From DATAZK01 sp963731205 (GTDB lineage Bacteria > Actinomycetota > Actinomycetes > Frankiales > Frankiaceae), in contig CAVSUJ010000002.1 in the NCBI GenBank assembly GCA_963731205.1, forward strand, positions 434,001-498,000: 64,000 bases of DNA, read 5' to 3'. How positions within the stretch are numbered: position 1 is the stretch's first letter; each line of letters opens with the position of its first letter. Below, one piece after another: positions 43,080 through 51,784 of the stretch. The notes beneath the pieces are model-generated. The model saw only the letters and a program-made list of their open reading frames with translations. It did no database searches and had not been told where the DNA came from. The position numbers were made by a program, and so were the translations under genes.

Positions 43080-44218
43080 GACCCGGCTCCGGAAACCGGC
43101 GCGCGCAACGAGCCGGCTCGCTTGCTGAGCGCGTACGAACGCTTCGCCTGCTTGATCGGGTCGCGGTCCAGGCCGCTGGTGAGGTGGCAGAAGCTGAGCC
43201 CGGTCTGCGGGTCGGCCCACGCGATCTGGCCGCCGACGCCGGAGTGGCCGAAGGTGCGCGAGGAGGTCGACGGGCCGAAGTCGTGACGGCGCTCGCCCTT
43301 GCCGTCGTCACCCTTCAGGACGAGCCCGCGGCTGCGGTTGGCCGGGTCACCGGTCATCGGGTCCAGGAAGTGGTTGCGCGCGACCGACGTGACGTCATTG
43401 AGCATCGCCGGATCCCACAGCCCTTCGGGATCGTGCAGCAGCGCCTGGTAAAAGAGCGTCACGTCAGCGGCGCTGGAGATGCCGCCGCCGCCGGGCACCC
43501 CGGCGCGCCGGCCGTCGGCGGTGTTGAACTCCAGCAGCGTCACGTCATCGCTGGCCGCCGGCAGCTCCCGAATACCGAGGGTGCGCTCGAGCTCGTCCGG
43601 ATCAGGCTTGGTTCCCGAGACGACGACGTCCTGGACGTTGCCGGCGTCCTGCGGTTCGACGCCCAGCGCCAGCGCTTTCAGCCCGAGCGGGTGCAGGACG
43701 CGATCGCGTACCACCTCGCGGAAATCGCGTCCGGTCGCACGCTGGATCAGCTCGGCGAGCACCCAGTGCCCTGACGCCGGGTGGTACTCGAACGCGGTGC
43801 CGGCCGGCCAGTTCAGCCGCCAGTCCGAGAAGCGTCGCAGCCGCCCTTCGCGGTCGTTCCACAGCTTCGGCGCCATGGGCGCGGTCGGGAAGCCGCCGGT
43901 GTGCAGCAGGACGTGTTCGAGGGTGACGGCGTCCTTGCCGTTGGTGGCGAACTCCGGGATGTCCTTCGCGACCGGCCGCTCCAGCTCGAGCACGCCTTCG
44001 CTCAGCAGCATCCAGATGACCGAGGCCACCACGGGCTTGGTCGCCGAGAAGATGACGTAGCGGCTGTCGGCCGGCGCCCCATAGGTCTCGTGGAGGACGA
44101 CCTCGCCCTCATACGCAACGGCGATCTGGCACGAGGGCACGTCACCTGATTCGACGCTCTGGCGAGCCCGCCGCCCGAGCTCCGCGGCAGCCTGCGGATC
44201 GATCGCCCTGTCCGTCAT
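43076..44218 (-). CDS. Beta-lactamase-fold serine esterase
   Basis: The 380-residue protein has the class C beta-lactamase/penicillin-binding-protein fold with Ser58-x-x-Lys61 (SATK), a Tyr in FEYHPASGH and a C-terminal HSGVGGQIAW in place of KTG. These are the features of the EstB/LipL-type esterases rather than antibiotic-degrading enzymes. No signal peptide is seen, so it acts in the cytoplasm. It follows a WS/DGAT gene after 23 bases and overlaps the next esterase gene, which supports a role in breakdown of stored esters. Confidence 0.82.
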   Translation of the reverse strand: MTDRAIDPQAAAELGRRARQSVESGDVPSCQIAVAYEGEVVLHETYGAPADSRYVIFSATKPVVASVIWMLLSEGVLELERPVAKDIPEFATNGKDAVTLEHVLLHTGGFPTAPMAPKLWNDREGRLRRFSDWRLNWPAGTAFEYHPASGHWVLAELIQRATGRDFREVVRDRVLHPLGLKALALGVEPQDAGNVQDVVVSGTKPDPDELERTLGIRELPAASDDVTLLEFNTADGRRAGVPGGGGISSAADVTLFYQALLHDPEGLWDPAMLNDVTSVARNHFLDPMTGDPANRSRGLVLKGDDGKGERRHDFGPSTSSRTFGHSGVGGQIAWADPQTGLSFCHLTSGLDRDPIKQAKRSYALSKRAGSLRAPVSGAGS

Positions 44219-44241
44219 CCCGCCAACCCTACGAGCGGACG

Positions 44242-45735
44242 CTAGGAACGGATCAGCCGCCGGCCGCGAGGTTGGACGGTCTTGGGGGCTTCCCCGAGGC
44301 GCAGCACCTCGTCGAAGCCGGCGACCAGGCAGCGCTGGAAGAGCGCCGTGTCAGCAATCGCGGCCTGGTCGAGAGTGACGCCGATCCCGCAGGTGCCGTT
44401 GTAGGACAGCAGCACGAACATGACCGCCACGCCCGGCGCCGGACCGAAGGAGAACATGCCGTCGACGGCCGCGCCGGCCAGGTAGACCTGGCTCGGGAAG
44501 CCGGAGACGTTGCTGGCCTGCAGATCGAGCTGGCCCTGCTGGCGGGCGATCTCCGCGAGCAGCACGGAAGGCGTGCGGGCGAAGACGCGAGCGAGCACAT
44601 CCGTCGCTCCGTGGGCCGGTTCGGCGCGGCCGGCGGCGACGAGGTCGTGGACCTCACGGATGCGCTCCGCGGGATCGCGCTCGCCCACCCGCGCGGCGAA
44701 GCGCACGGCGCTGAAGTGGTTGCCACCTGGAGAGTCGTCGGTGGCCGCGGCGAGGCCGGTCGGACCGCCCGGGTGGCCGTAGACCGGGACGGCCATCGGC
44801 AGCCGCTCCACCGAGACCCCGAGCGCCTCGTGATACCTGCGCATGCCGCCGAGCACGCCGGCGAGGTACGCGTCGTTCACGGTGCCGCCGGCCGCGCGCC
44901 CGGCCCTCTTGAGGCCGTCGAGCGGCACTTCGTGCACCAGCAGGCGGCGCTTGGTCCCGCGGCCGCGCAACGCGGGCGACGGCGCCGCAGCGGGCGGGGT
45001 GACGAGGCGGCCGAGCGACCGCGCGAAACCGACCACTTGACCGGCAGCCTGCGCGGGATCGACGGCAGCCCGCAGGCCGGCGGCGGTCGCCCATTTGCCG
45101 GCGCGGAGCGCATCGACGGTCAGGTCAGCAGGCAGCTCGACGAGCCGATCGCGTAGCAACGCGGCCCGGCTCTTGCGCGGCGCGCGCTGGGCCGCGATCT
45201 GCTCGACGGCCTCGCACTCCGGATCGGGCTCCTGATCGAGCAGCGCCAGCGCGATCTTCAGCACCCCCACGCCATCGCCGAGCGCGTGAGAGAACTTCCA
45301 CAGCAGCGCGGCCTTTTCGCCGGGCTCAGCCGGATCGCGTAATCCCTCCACAAGCGTGAGCTCCCAGAGCGGACGCGCCGGGTCCAGAGGGGCCATCGCG
45401 GCGAGCTCGGTCAGCGTCATCAGCTCGGCGAACCCGCCCGGGTCGGGGACCCGCACGTGGCGCAGGTGATACGTCAGCTCGAAGTCGGGGTCGTCGACCC
45501 AGTGCGGTCGGCTGATCGGCAGCAGCGGGCTGACAACGCGCTGGCGCAGCCGCGGCACCCGCCGGGCCGCCCGCTCGACGGTCGCCATCAGAGCCGGCCA
45601 CTCCGGCGCGCGCTCGAGCATGCACAGCCCGATCAGCGACGAGCGCCGCCGCGGATCCGCGTCGCCATGCAGCAGCAACGTATCGACGGGCGCCAGTTCC
45701 TCGTCCGGCGCCGAGCCACCGGTGCCCGCCTGCAT
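44242..45735 (-). CDS. Wax ester synthase/diacylglycerol acyltransferase, variant active site
   Basis: The 497-residue protein has the WS/DGAT layout: DPDFELTYHLRHV, RPLWELTLVEGL, the active-site region KFSHALGDGVG, GTVNDAYLAGVLGGMRRY, ASNVSGFPSQVYLAGA and the C-terminal LLSYNGTCGIGVTLD. The HHxxxDG motif reads SHALGDG: the first His is Ser, the second (catalytic) His150 and Asp154 are kept. It joins acyl-CoA to an alcohol or diacylglycerol to make storage lipid. I start at the ATG at 45735 behind CTGGGGG. It lies in the same operon as a second WS/DGAT with the full motif. Confidence 0.85.
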   Translation of the reverse strand: MQAGTGGSAPDEELAPVDTLLLHGDADPRRRSSLIGLCMLERAPEWPALMATVERAARRVPRLRQRVVSPLLPISRPHWVDDPDFELTYHLRHVRVPDPGGFAELMTLTELAAMAPLDPARPLWELTLVEGLRDPAEPGEKAALLWKFSHALGDGVGVLKIALALLDQEPDPECEAVEQIAAQRAPRKSRAALLRDRLVELPADLTVDALRAGKWATAAGLRAAVDPAQAAGQVVGFARSLGRLVTPPAAAPSPALRGRGTKRRLLVHEVPLDGLKRAGRAAGGTVNDAYLAGVLGGMRRYHEALGVSVERLPMAVPVYGHPGGPTGLAAATDDSPGGNHFSAVRFAARVGERDPAERIREVHDLVAAGRAEPAHGATDVLARVFARTPSVLLAEIARQQGQLDLQASNVSGFPSQVYLAGAAVDGMFSFGPAPGVAVMFVLLSYNGTCGIGVTLDQAAIADTALFQRCLVAGFDEVLRLGEAPKTVQPRGRRLIRS

Positions 45736-45795
45736 GCCCCCAGGGTGCCTGAACCGGATGGCGGGCGCGTTACACGGCGGCAACCGTTGGGAGCG

Positions 45796-47358
45796 TTATT
45801 TGTAGCGGGCCCGCAACTCGTGCTTGAGGATCTTCAGGGTCGCGTTGCGGGGCATGGCGTCGATGATCTCGAGCTGCTCCGGGATCTTCTGCGTCATCAG
45901 GCCGTGCTCGCGCAGATAGCTCGACATCTCCTGGAACGTGATCGACGGGCCGTCCGGAACGCTCTCCACCACGGCGCAGACGCGCTCGCCGCGCTCCTTG
46001 TCGGGCAAGCCGATGACAGCGACGTTGGCGATCAGCGGGTGCTCGTAGAGCAGGTCCTCGATCTCCTTGGCGGAGATGTTCTCGCCCTTGCGGATGATGA
46101 CGTCCTTGAGCCGGCCGGTGAGCGTGACGTGACCGTCGGGGCGCTGCACCCCGAGGTCGCCGGTGCGGAAGTAACCCTGCTCGTCGTAGGCAGCAGCGTT
46201 CAACTCGGGATCGGTGTAGCCGTGGAAGACCACGGGGCCGGCGATGCGCACCTCTCCCTCGGTGCCGGGTGCGGCGTCCGAGCCGTCGGCGGCGACGATG
46301 CGCAGCTTGGTCCCGCGGACCGGCGCGCCTTCGGTGTACGCGAGCTGATCGTCGGTGTCCTCGGGCGAGGTCTGAGTGATCATCGGCACCTCGGTCATGC
46401 CGTACCCGTGGGCGACCGTCACGCCCATCTCGCGCTTGACCTCGAAGAAGATCTCCGGCGGCTTGGGCGCGCCGCCGCCGGACAGGATCCGCAGTGTCGG
46501 CACGAGCGGGCTGGTGTCACCCGAGGCCACCTTCGCCCGGTGCAGCGAGAGGAACGTCGAGTAGAACGCGGTGCTGCCGCCGGCCATGGTGGCGCCGACC
46601 CGGTTGAGCAGGCTGACCACGGTCGTCGGGTCGAACGCCTCGATCAGGATTGCAGGGAAGCCCTGCGTCAGCATCGTGACGAGGTAGTCGGGTCCGCCGA
46701 TGTGGGCGAAGGGGAACGCGATCGAGCCGACGTCGGACGGCGACATCTCCAGCGCGACGGCCAGTCCGATGCCGCCGGCCAGCAGCGTGCCGTCGCTGTG
46801 GCGGACACCCTTGGGATCGCTCGTCGTGCCGGACGTGTAGTAGATCCACCGCACGTCATCCGCGGAGGTCGGCGCCGGCGGCAGGCCAGCGGGATCACCT
46901 TCCGGGAGCTCGTCGTACGCGACGAGGATGCGCGGCTTCTTGTCCATCCCGGCAGCGATGCGCTCGGCCATGGCGAGGTAGTCGAAGCCGCGCCAGGTGC
47001 CGGGCACGATGACGAGCTCGGCGCCGGTCTGGCGCACGGCGAAGCCGACCTCGCGCTCACGGTAGATGTGGATGATCGGGTTCTGGATGGCGCCGAGCCG
47101 GGCGAGCGCCATCGAGAGGATGACCGTCTCGATGCGGGTCGGCAGCTGCCAGGTGACGGCACTCCCGGGGCCGATGCCGAGCTCCATCAGGCCGGCGGCG
47201 ACCCGCTCGGCGCGGGCGGCGAACTCGCCGAAGGTCAGCGTGCGCTCGGACTCGTCGAAGAGCATCGGCGCATCAGGGGTGGCATCGGCGCGCCGGCGCA
47301 CCAGCTCCCAGAGGGTCGAAACGTCATACAGCGGCGAAGGATTCGGCCCGGTGGCCAC
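45796..47358 (-). CDS. AMP-forming acyl-CoA ligase (FadD family)
   Basis: The 520-residue enzyme has the P-loop YYTSGTTSDPKG, HGYGMTEVPM, YFRTGDLGVQRPDGHVTLTGRLKDVIIRKGENIS and a C-terminal MPRNATLKILKHELR with the catalytic Lys. The N-terminal part (WQLPTRIETVILSMALARLGAIQNPIIHIYREREVGF) is like cyclohexanecarboxylate-type CoA ligases, so a cyclic or branched acid is possible. It activates an acid to its CoA ester. GGGAG lies before the GTG start. It stands between two WS/DGAT genes and probably provides their acyl-CoA, or a steroid acid CoA. Confidence 0.88.
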   Translation of the reverse strand: MATGPNPSPLYDVSTLWELVRRRADATPDAPMLFDESERTLTFGEFAARAERVAAGLMELGIGPGSAVTWQLPTRIETVILSMALARLGAIQNPIIHIYREREVGFAVRQTGAELVIVPGTWRGFDYLAMAERIAAGMDKKPRILVAYDELPEGDPAGLPPAPTSADDVRWIYYTSGTTSDPKGVRHSDGTLLAGGIGLAVALEMSPSDVGSIAFPFAHIGGPDYLVTMLTQGFPAILIEAFDPTTVVSLLNRVGATMAGGSTAFYSTFLSLHRAKVASGDTSPLVPTLRILSGGGAPKPPEIFFEVKREMGVTVAHGYGMTEVPMITQTSPEDTDDQLAYTEGAPVRGTKLRIVAADGSDAAPGTEGEVRIAGPVVFHGYTDPELNAAAYDEQGYFRTGDLGVQRPDGHVTLTGRLKDVIIRKGENISAKEIEDLLYEHPLIANVAVIGLPDKERGERVCAVVESVPDGPSITFQEMSSYLREHGLMTQKIPEQLEIIDAMPRNATLKILKHELRARYK

Positions 47359-47383
47359 GACAAGCTCCCAGCAGTCGGTTGAT

Positions 47384-47423
47384 GTGAATGGAGCGGGTGA
47401 ATGGAACGGGTGAGTGGGCTCGG
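47384..47423. repeat. Three-copy imperfect 13-base tandem repeat
   Basis: GTGAATGGAGCGG, GTGAATGGAACGG and GTGAGTGGGCTCGG follow each other in the gap between the WS/DGAT stop and the acyl-CoA ligase start. No function is evident. Confidence 0.6.
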
Positions 47424-47435
47424 TCAGGTGGTCGG

Positions 47436-48911
47436 TCAGTTGGACGGCGAGGTGCGGGCACGACGCTGACGACTTGCTCGCCCACCATTGTCCTTGTTCG
47501 CGCTCTCCTGCTCGGCGGCGGTCTTCAGGCGCGCGATGGCAGCGGTGAAACTCTCGGTGATCTGGCCGACGTCGTGCACCGACTCGCGGCAGGCGATCAC
47601 GCCGATGTCGACGCTCTCCTGGTAGCTCATCACCGTGATGTTCAGGCCGCTGCCCTCGAAGATCGGGCCGTGCGGGTAGAACGCCACCAGCTCCGCGCCG
47701 TTCATGAACAGCGGCATCGGCGGGCCAGGAACGTTGGAGACGATCACGTTGTAGACCGGCCGGTGCATGTCGGCGAGGTTCCAGCTCGAGTAGAGCCGGG
47801 CGGCGAGGTTCAGCAACCGCCGCGGGGCGAATTCGGCCAGCTCCATGATGGTCTCGGCGCCCATCGCCTGATGGAGTTCCTTGGCCTCGCGGGTGTCCTC
47901 CTGTACCGCTCGCAGCGCCAGCACCGGATCGGTCTCGGTGGTGGGCAGCCGGACGAACATCGCCGAGACCTTGTTGCCGCTGACCCGCTCGGATTCCTGC
48001 ACCGAGACCGGCAGTGTCGCGATCAGCGGCCGATCGGGGACCCCGCCGTGGTCGCGTAACCAGTCATGGAGGGCGAGCCCGCAGGCGGTGAGCACGACGT
48101 CATTGACCGTGCAGCCGTACGCGTTCTTGATGGTCTTCAGGTCGGACAGTTTCGTGCGTCCGTACGCGACGGTCCGCTGCCCGCAGATCGCGCCGTTGAA
48201 CGGGGTGTCGGGCGCGGTGAACGGCAATGCCGGCGCGGGGCCGTCCTGCGGGCGGAACAGCGCGCCGCGAGCCAGCCCGAACGCCCCCCGGGCCGCGCCG
48301 ATACCGGCGCGCACGAGAGTGGCTGGGCGCAGCAACGCACCGGGAAGGGCTTCGGCCAGCAGCCGCGCAGGCGAGGGCAGCAGCGGCGGCGCCCAGATCT
48401 CCGACGGCTCCGACGGCCGCCCCTCGGGGGTGACGTCGAACAGCCGGGAGATCAGGTCGGCGCCCGTGACGCCATCCATCAGGCTGTGGTGGGTCTTGGC
48501 GACGACCGCCACATAGCCGCCCTCCAGCCCCTCGACCACCCACGTCTCCCAGAGCGGCCGGTCGCGATCGAGGGCGCGGCCGGCGACGTCGGCGACGAAC
48601 TCGGCCAGCTCGCCGCGGCCACCCGGTGAGGGCAGCCCGGCGCGGTGGATGTGCGCATCGAGGTCGAAGTCGGGGTCATCCACCCACAGCGGCAGTGCCA
48701 GCCCGAAAGGCACGTGCACCAGCCGGCGCCGGTAGGCCGGGATCTCATCGAGGCGATCGGCGAAGTGCTGGCGGATCTTGGCGTAGGTGTAACCACCCGG
48801 CACGCCCGCGGGATCCACCACCAGCACGGCGACCACGCTGTTGTGCATGCGCTTGGTCTCCATGTCGACGAACAGCGCGTCGACCGCGCTCAATCGCTGC
48901 ATGGGCTTCAC
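47436..48911 (-). CDS. Wax ester synthase/diacylglycerol acyltransferase
   Basis: The 491-residue protein has the complete active-site motif HHSLMDG at residues 141-147, where His142 is the catalytic base. It also has PLWVDDPDFDLDAHIH, RPLWETWVVEGL, YNVIVSNVPGPP and GSGLNITVMSYQESVDIGV, all hallmarks of bacterial WS/DGAT. It makes triacylglycerol or wax ester from acyl-CoA. A basic C-terminal tail of about 20 residues may touch the membrane or lipid droplet. It is the first gene of the neutral-lipid operon running down to 41817. A KstR-like site lies about 55 bases upstream. Confidence 0.92.
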   Translation of the reverse strand: MKPMQRLSAVDALFVDMETKRMHNSVVAVLVVDPAGVPGGYTYAKIRQHFADRLDEIPAYRRRLVHVPFGLALPLWVDDPDFDLDAHIHRAGLPSPGGRGELAEFVADVAGRALDRDRPLWETWVVEGLEGGYVAVVAKTHHSLMDGVTGADLISRLFDVTPEGRPSEPSEIWAPPLLPSPARLLAEALPGALLRPATLVRAGIGAARGAFGLARGALFRPQDGPAPALPFTAPDTPFNGAICGQRTVAYGRTKLSDLKTIKNAYGCTVNDVVLTACGLALHDWLRDHGGVPDRPLIATLPVSVQESERVSGNKVSAMFVRLPTTETDPVLALRAVQEDTREAKELHQAMGAETIMELAEFAPRRLLNLAARLYSSWNLADMHRPVYNVIVSNVPGPPMPLFMNGAELVAFYPHGPIFEGSGLNITVMSYQESVDIGVIACRESVHDVGQITESFTAAIARLKTAAEQESANKDNGGRASRQRRARTSPSN

Positions 48912-48966
48912 CTCACTTCAGTGCTTGCCATCTGCTGCCCCACGGTCACCTCTCACCGCCCGACCA

Positions 48967-48980
48967 TCTAACCGGTTCAG
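48967..48980. promoter_or_regulatory. Possible KstR-type operator upstream of the WS/DGAT operon
   Basis: TCTAACCGGTTCAG contains AACnnGTT and fits TnnAACnnGTTnnA except for the last base. It overlaps the stop of the preceding SDR gene. It is a candidate only. Confidence 0.35.
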
Positions 48981-49810
48981 GCTTCGGCCGGGAGCAGTCC
49001 CAGCTCCTTCGCAGCATCCGCGACGTGGATCGTCTTGCCGTTGCGGACCCGGCTGCCCTCATCCGACAGCAGCCACATCAGCACCGAACCGACGAGCTCC
49101 GGCGGGTTACCGCGCTCGGCGATCCAGGCCAGGTGGGGCTGAAGCGTGACCCGCTCGGTCGCGATGAATCCGGGCTGCAGGTTGTACGCGCGAATGCCGG
49201 CATCGCCGAGTTCGGCGGCGATGACGCCGGCCGCCCGGTGGAAACCACCTTTCGACACGGCATACCCCAGCGCCCAACCGCCGTCGCCCAGCGGCCCGGG
49301 CGGGGAGACCATGCCGGCCATCGAGGTGACGTTGACGACCGTGCCGCCGCCGCGCGACACCATCGCCTGCAGGGCCCGCTGGGTGAGGACCAGCTGCGCG
49401 GTGATGTTGCCGGTGATCCGCTTCTCCAGATCGCTGATCGAGACATCGAGGAAGCGCTGATCGTTGCCGGAGCCCACGTAGATCGCGTTGTTCACCAGCA
49501 CGTCGAGGTGGCCGAACTCGAGGAGCACCGTCTCGACGGCCGGTACGAGCGAATCCCGGTCGAGCAGGTCCAACGGCACGGCAAGCGACCGCACGCCGAG
49601 CGCCTCGATCTCGGCCGTCGTGGTCGCGAGGCTTCCCGGCAACCCCTCGTCCGAGGTGCCTTCGGTGATGGTCCGCGCGGTCACGGCCACGTCGTAGCCG
49701 GCCCCGGCGAGCGCCAGCGCACACGCCCGCCCGATCCCCCGGCTGGCGCCGGTGACCATCGCCGTCGGCCGCTCCCCAGGTAGGACGCTTGCTCCGTGCC
49801 CCGTGCTCAC
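48977..49810 (-). CDS. Short-chain dehydrogenase/reductase
   Basis: The 277-residue SDR has TGASRGIGRAC, NNAIYVG (Ile for Gly in NNAG), VVNVTSMAGM and, after an insertion of about nine residues (PPGPLGDGG), YAVSK. The C-terminus lacks the DGG motif and reads VRNGKTIHVADAAKELGL. It is probably an active oxidoreductase with an unusual substrate lid. The GTG at 49810 overlaps the stop of the SDR gene before it as GTGA. It is the last gene of the marR-chsH-ltp2 operon. The substrate is unknown; a side-chain-derived hydroxyl or ketone is likely from context. Confidence 0.8.
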   Translation of the reverse strand: MSTGHGASVLPGERPTAMVTGASRGIGRACALALAGAGYDVAVTARTITEGTSDEGLPGSLATTTAEIEALGVRSLAVPLDLLDRDSLVPAVETVLLEFGHLDVLVNNAIYVGSGNDQRFLDVSISDLEKRITGNITAQLVLTQRALQAMVSRGGGTVVNVTSMAGMVSPPGPLGDGGWALGYAVSKGGFHRAAGVIAAELGDAGIRAYNLQPGFIATERVTLQPHLAWIAERGNPPELVGSVLMWLLSDEGSRVRNGKTIHVADAAKELGLLPAEA

Positions 49811-50598
49811 TCCGGCAGCACCGGCGCCCAACTCGAGCCGTTGATGTGCGAACCGCCGTCGACGAAGAGTGTGTTGCCGGTGAGGTAGCGCGCGCCCTCG
49901 CTGCCGAGGAAGACCGCGACCGGAGCGATGTCGTTCTCGGGATCGCCGAGGCGGCCCATCGGGTTGGCCGCGTCACCCGACGCTTCGATCTCAGGGTGCT
50001 CGCCAACGACACGCAGGTACGCCGCGCTCTTGGCCGCCGGGCAGATCACGTTGACGCAGATGCCGGTGTACGCCCACTCGCGCGCCGCCGTCCGAGACAG
50101 CGCCCGCAAGGCCTCCTTGGCCGAGTTGTACTCGGTCGAACCGATGTGGGCGTTGACCCCGTTGAGCGAGCACATGTTGATGACCCGGCCGTAGCCCTGG
50201 GCCTTCATGACCGGGAAGGCCGTCTTCATCGCCCACCACGGACCCCAGTAGCCGATCTTGAAGCCGTACTGCAGGAGCTCGTCGGACTTGTTCTCGATTC
50301 GGCTCAGTTCCCCGCCGCTCCAGGCGTTGTTGACGAGGATGTCGATGGTCCCGAACTGCTCGACGGTCTGCTTCACCGCCGCCTCGACCTGTTCCTTGAC
50401 CCCGACGTCGCAGAGCACGAAGCTCGCCTCGCCGCCGGTTTCGGCCGACAGGTCGGCGGCGGTCTTCTTGCCGAGAGGCTCGTTGAACTCGGCGATGACG
50501 ACCTTGGCACCGGCCTTCAGATATGCGGCGGCGATGCCGCGTCCGATGCCCTCACCGCCGCCCGTGATCATCGCTACGCGACCGTCCAGCTGTCCCAT
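49807..50598 (-). CDS. Short-chain dehydrogenase/reductase
   Basis: The 263-residue SDR has TGGGEGIGRG, NNAWSGG (Trp for Gly), INMCSLNGVN, YNSAK and a C-terminal NTLFVDGGSHINGS. The Trp-rich stretch YGFKIGYWGPWWAMKTAF after the NNA motif is unusual and suggests a bulky hydrophobic pocket fit for a steroid. It starts four bases after the ltp2 stop and is coupled to the next SDR gene. Its place after ltp2 suggests it handles the ring-17 ketone or an androstane product; this is inference. Confidence 0.8.
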   Translation of the reverse strand: MGQLDGRVAMITGGGEGIGRGIAAAYLKAGAKVVIAEFNEPLGKKTAADLSAETGGEASFVLCDVGVKEQVEAAVKQTVEQFGTIDILVNNAWSGGELSRIENKSDELLQYGFKIGYWGPWWAMKTAFPVMKAQGYGRVINMCSLNGVNAHIGSTEYNSAKEALRALSRTAAREWAYTGICVNVICPAAKSAAYLRVVGEHPEIEASGDAANPMGRLGDPENDIAPVAVFLGSEGARYLTGNTLFVDGGSHINGSSWAPVLPE

Positions 50599-50602
50599 CC
50601 CG

Positions 50603-51784
50603 CTAGCCCTCCTGACCGAGAAGGAGCGCGCTGGTCGGCACTCCCGTTCCACCCGTGACGAGCACGTTGCTCACGTTGTCGACCTGGTTCACCGAGGTGC
50701 CGCGGATCTGCCGGACGCCCTCGGCGATGCCGTTCATCCCGTGCAGGTAGGCCTCGCCGAGCTGGCCGCCGTGGGTGTTGATGGGCAGCCGGCCGCCGAG
50801 TTCGATGGCGCCGCCCGCGATGAAGTCCTTCGCCTCGCCGCGCTTGCAGAAGCCGAATTCCTCCAGCTGCGGCAGCACGAACGGGGTGAAGTGGTCGTAG
50901 ATGATCGCGGTCTGGATGTCGTCGGGGCCAAGGCCGGAGCTCTCCCAGACCTGCCGCGCACAGATGCCCATCTCCGGAAGGCCGGTCATGCTCTCGCGTC
51001 CGTAGGAGCGCATCATCTGCTGCTCGCCCGCGATGGCCTGCGCCGCACCGGTGATGACGGCCGACTTGCCCGCAAGGTCGCGCGCCCGCTCCACTGTGGT
51101 GACGAGCAGCGCCTGCCCGCCATCGGTCTCCTGGCAGCAGTCGAGCAAGTGCAGCGGCTCGACGATCCAGCGGCTCGCCTGGTGGTCGGCCAGCGTGATC
51201 GGCTGGCCGTAGAAATGCGCCGCCGGGTTGGTCGCCGCGTGCTTGCGGTCGGCCACCGAGACGAGCCCGAAGTCCTCACTCGTCACGCCGTACTCGTGCA
51301 TGATCCGCGTCGCGAACATCGCGACCCAGGATGCGGGGGTGAGCAGCCCGTACGGAGAGGTCCAGGCGAACTGTGCCTCTTCCGCCGTGAGCCCGGCCGG
51401 CCGGTCGCCCACCCCGGAGCCGAAGCGCCGGCCCGAGCGCTCGTTGAACGCCCGGTAGCAAAGGACGTAATCGGCGACGCCCTCGTTGACCGCCATGGCC
51501 GCGAGTTCGACGGTGCCGCACGGGGCGCCGCCGCCGAAGTGCACCCGGCTGAAGTGGCGCAGTTCCTCGATCCCGAGCCCGCGCATGACCTCGTTCTCGG
51601 GATTGGTCTCCATGGTGTACGTGACCAGACCGTCGACCTTGTTGGTCGGCAGGCCGGCGTCCTCACACGCGGCCGTGCAGGCCTCGATCGCCAGCTGCAG
51701 CTCGCTGCGTCCGGAATTCTTGGAGAACTCGGTGGCGCCGATCCCGACGATCGCGGTGTTGCCGGCGTACTTGTGGCGGGTCAC
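50603..51784 (-). CDS. ltp2: Steroid side-chain aldolase Ltp2
   Basis: The 393-residue thiolase-fold protein starts with TAIVGIGATEFSKNSGRSELQLA, has AYRAFNERSGRRFG-like CYRAFNERSGRRFG, LDCCQETDGGQALLVTT, IYDHFTPFVLPQLEE and GGRLPINTHGGQLGEAYLHGMNGIAEGVRQIRG. These blocks are those of Ltp2 (Rv3540c), which with the DUF35 part of ChsH2 cleaves the 17-hydroxy C3-CoA side chain to release propionyl-CoA and an androstane 17-ketone. The GTG overlaps the chsH gene stop (GTGA), so partners are made together. Confidence 0.92.
   Translation of the reverse strand: MTRHKYAGNTAIVGIGATEFSKNSGRSELQLAIEACTAACEDAGLPTNKVDGLVTYTMETNPENEVMRGLGIEELRHFSRVHFGGGAPCGTVELAAMAVNEGVADYVLCYRAFNERSGRRFGSGVGDRPAGLTAEEAQFAWTSPYGLLTPASWVAMFATRIMHEYGVTSEDFGLVSVADRKHAATNPAAHFYGQPITLADHQASRWIVEPLHLLDCCQETDGGQALLVTTVERARDLAGKSAVITGAAQAIAGEQQMMRSYGRESMTGLPEMGICARQVWESSGLGPDDIQTAIIYDHFTPFVLPQLEEFGFCKRGEAKDFIAGGAIELGGRLPINTHGGQLGEAYLHGMNGIAEGVRQIRGTSVNQVDNVSNVLVTGGTGVPTSALLLGQEG

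Noticed and set aside
43076..44218. Antibiotic-resistance beta-lactamase
   Set aside because: The SxxK motif is present but there is no signal peptide and no KTG motif, and the operon is for lipid esters; an esterase is the better reading.
45796..47358. Calling the acyl-CoA ligase FadD3, FadD17 or FadD19
   Set aside because: Its N-terminal pattern is closer to cyclohexanecarboxylate-type ligases and its operon is for neutral lipid, so a specific steroid symbol is not supported.
45457..47382. A 641-residue open frame antisense to the WS/DGAT and acyl-CoA ligase genes, and similar long frames at 21197-22999, 14860-16308 and 4830-6083
   Set aside because: They are rich in Arg, Gly, Asp and His with no domain pattern, and lie opposite genes with clear motifs. 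Such frames are common by chance in GC-rich DNA.
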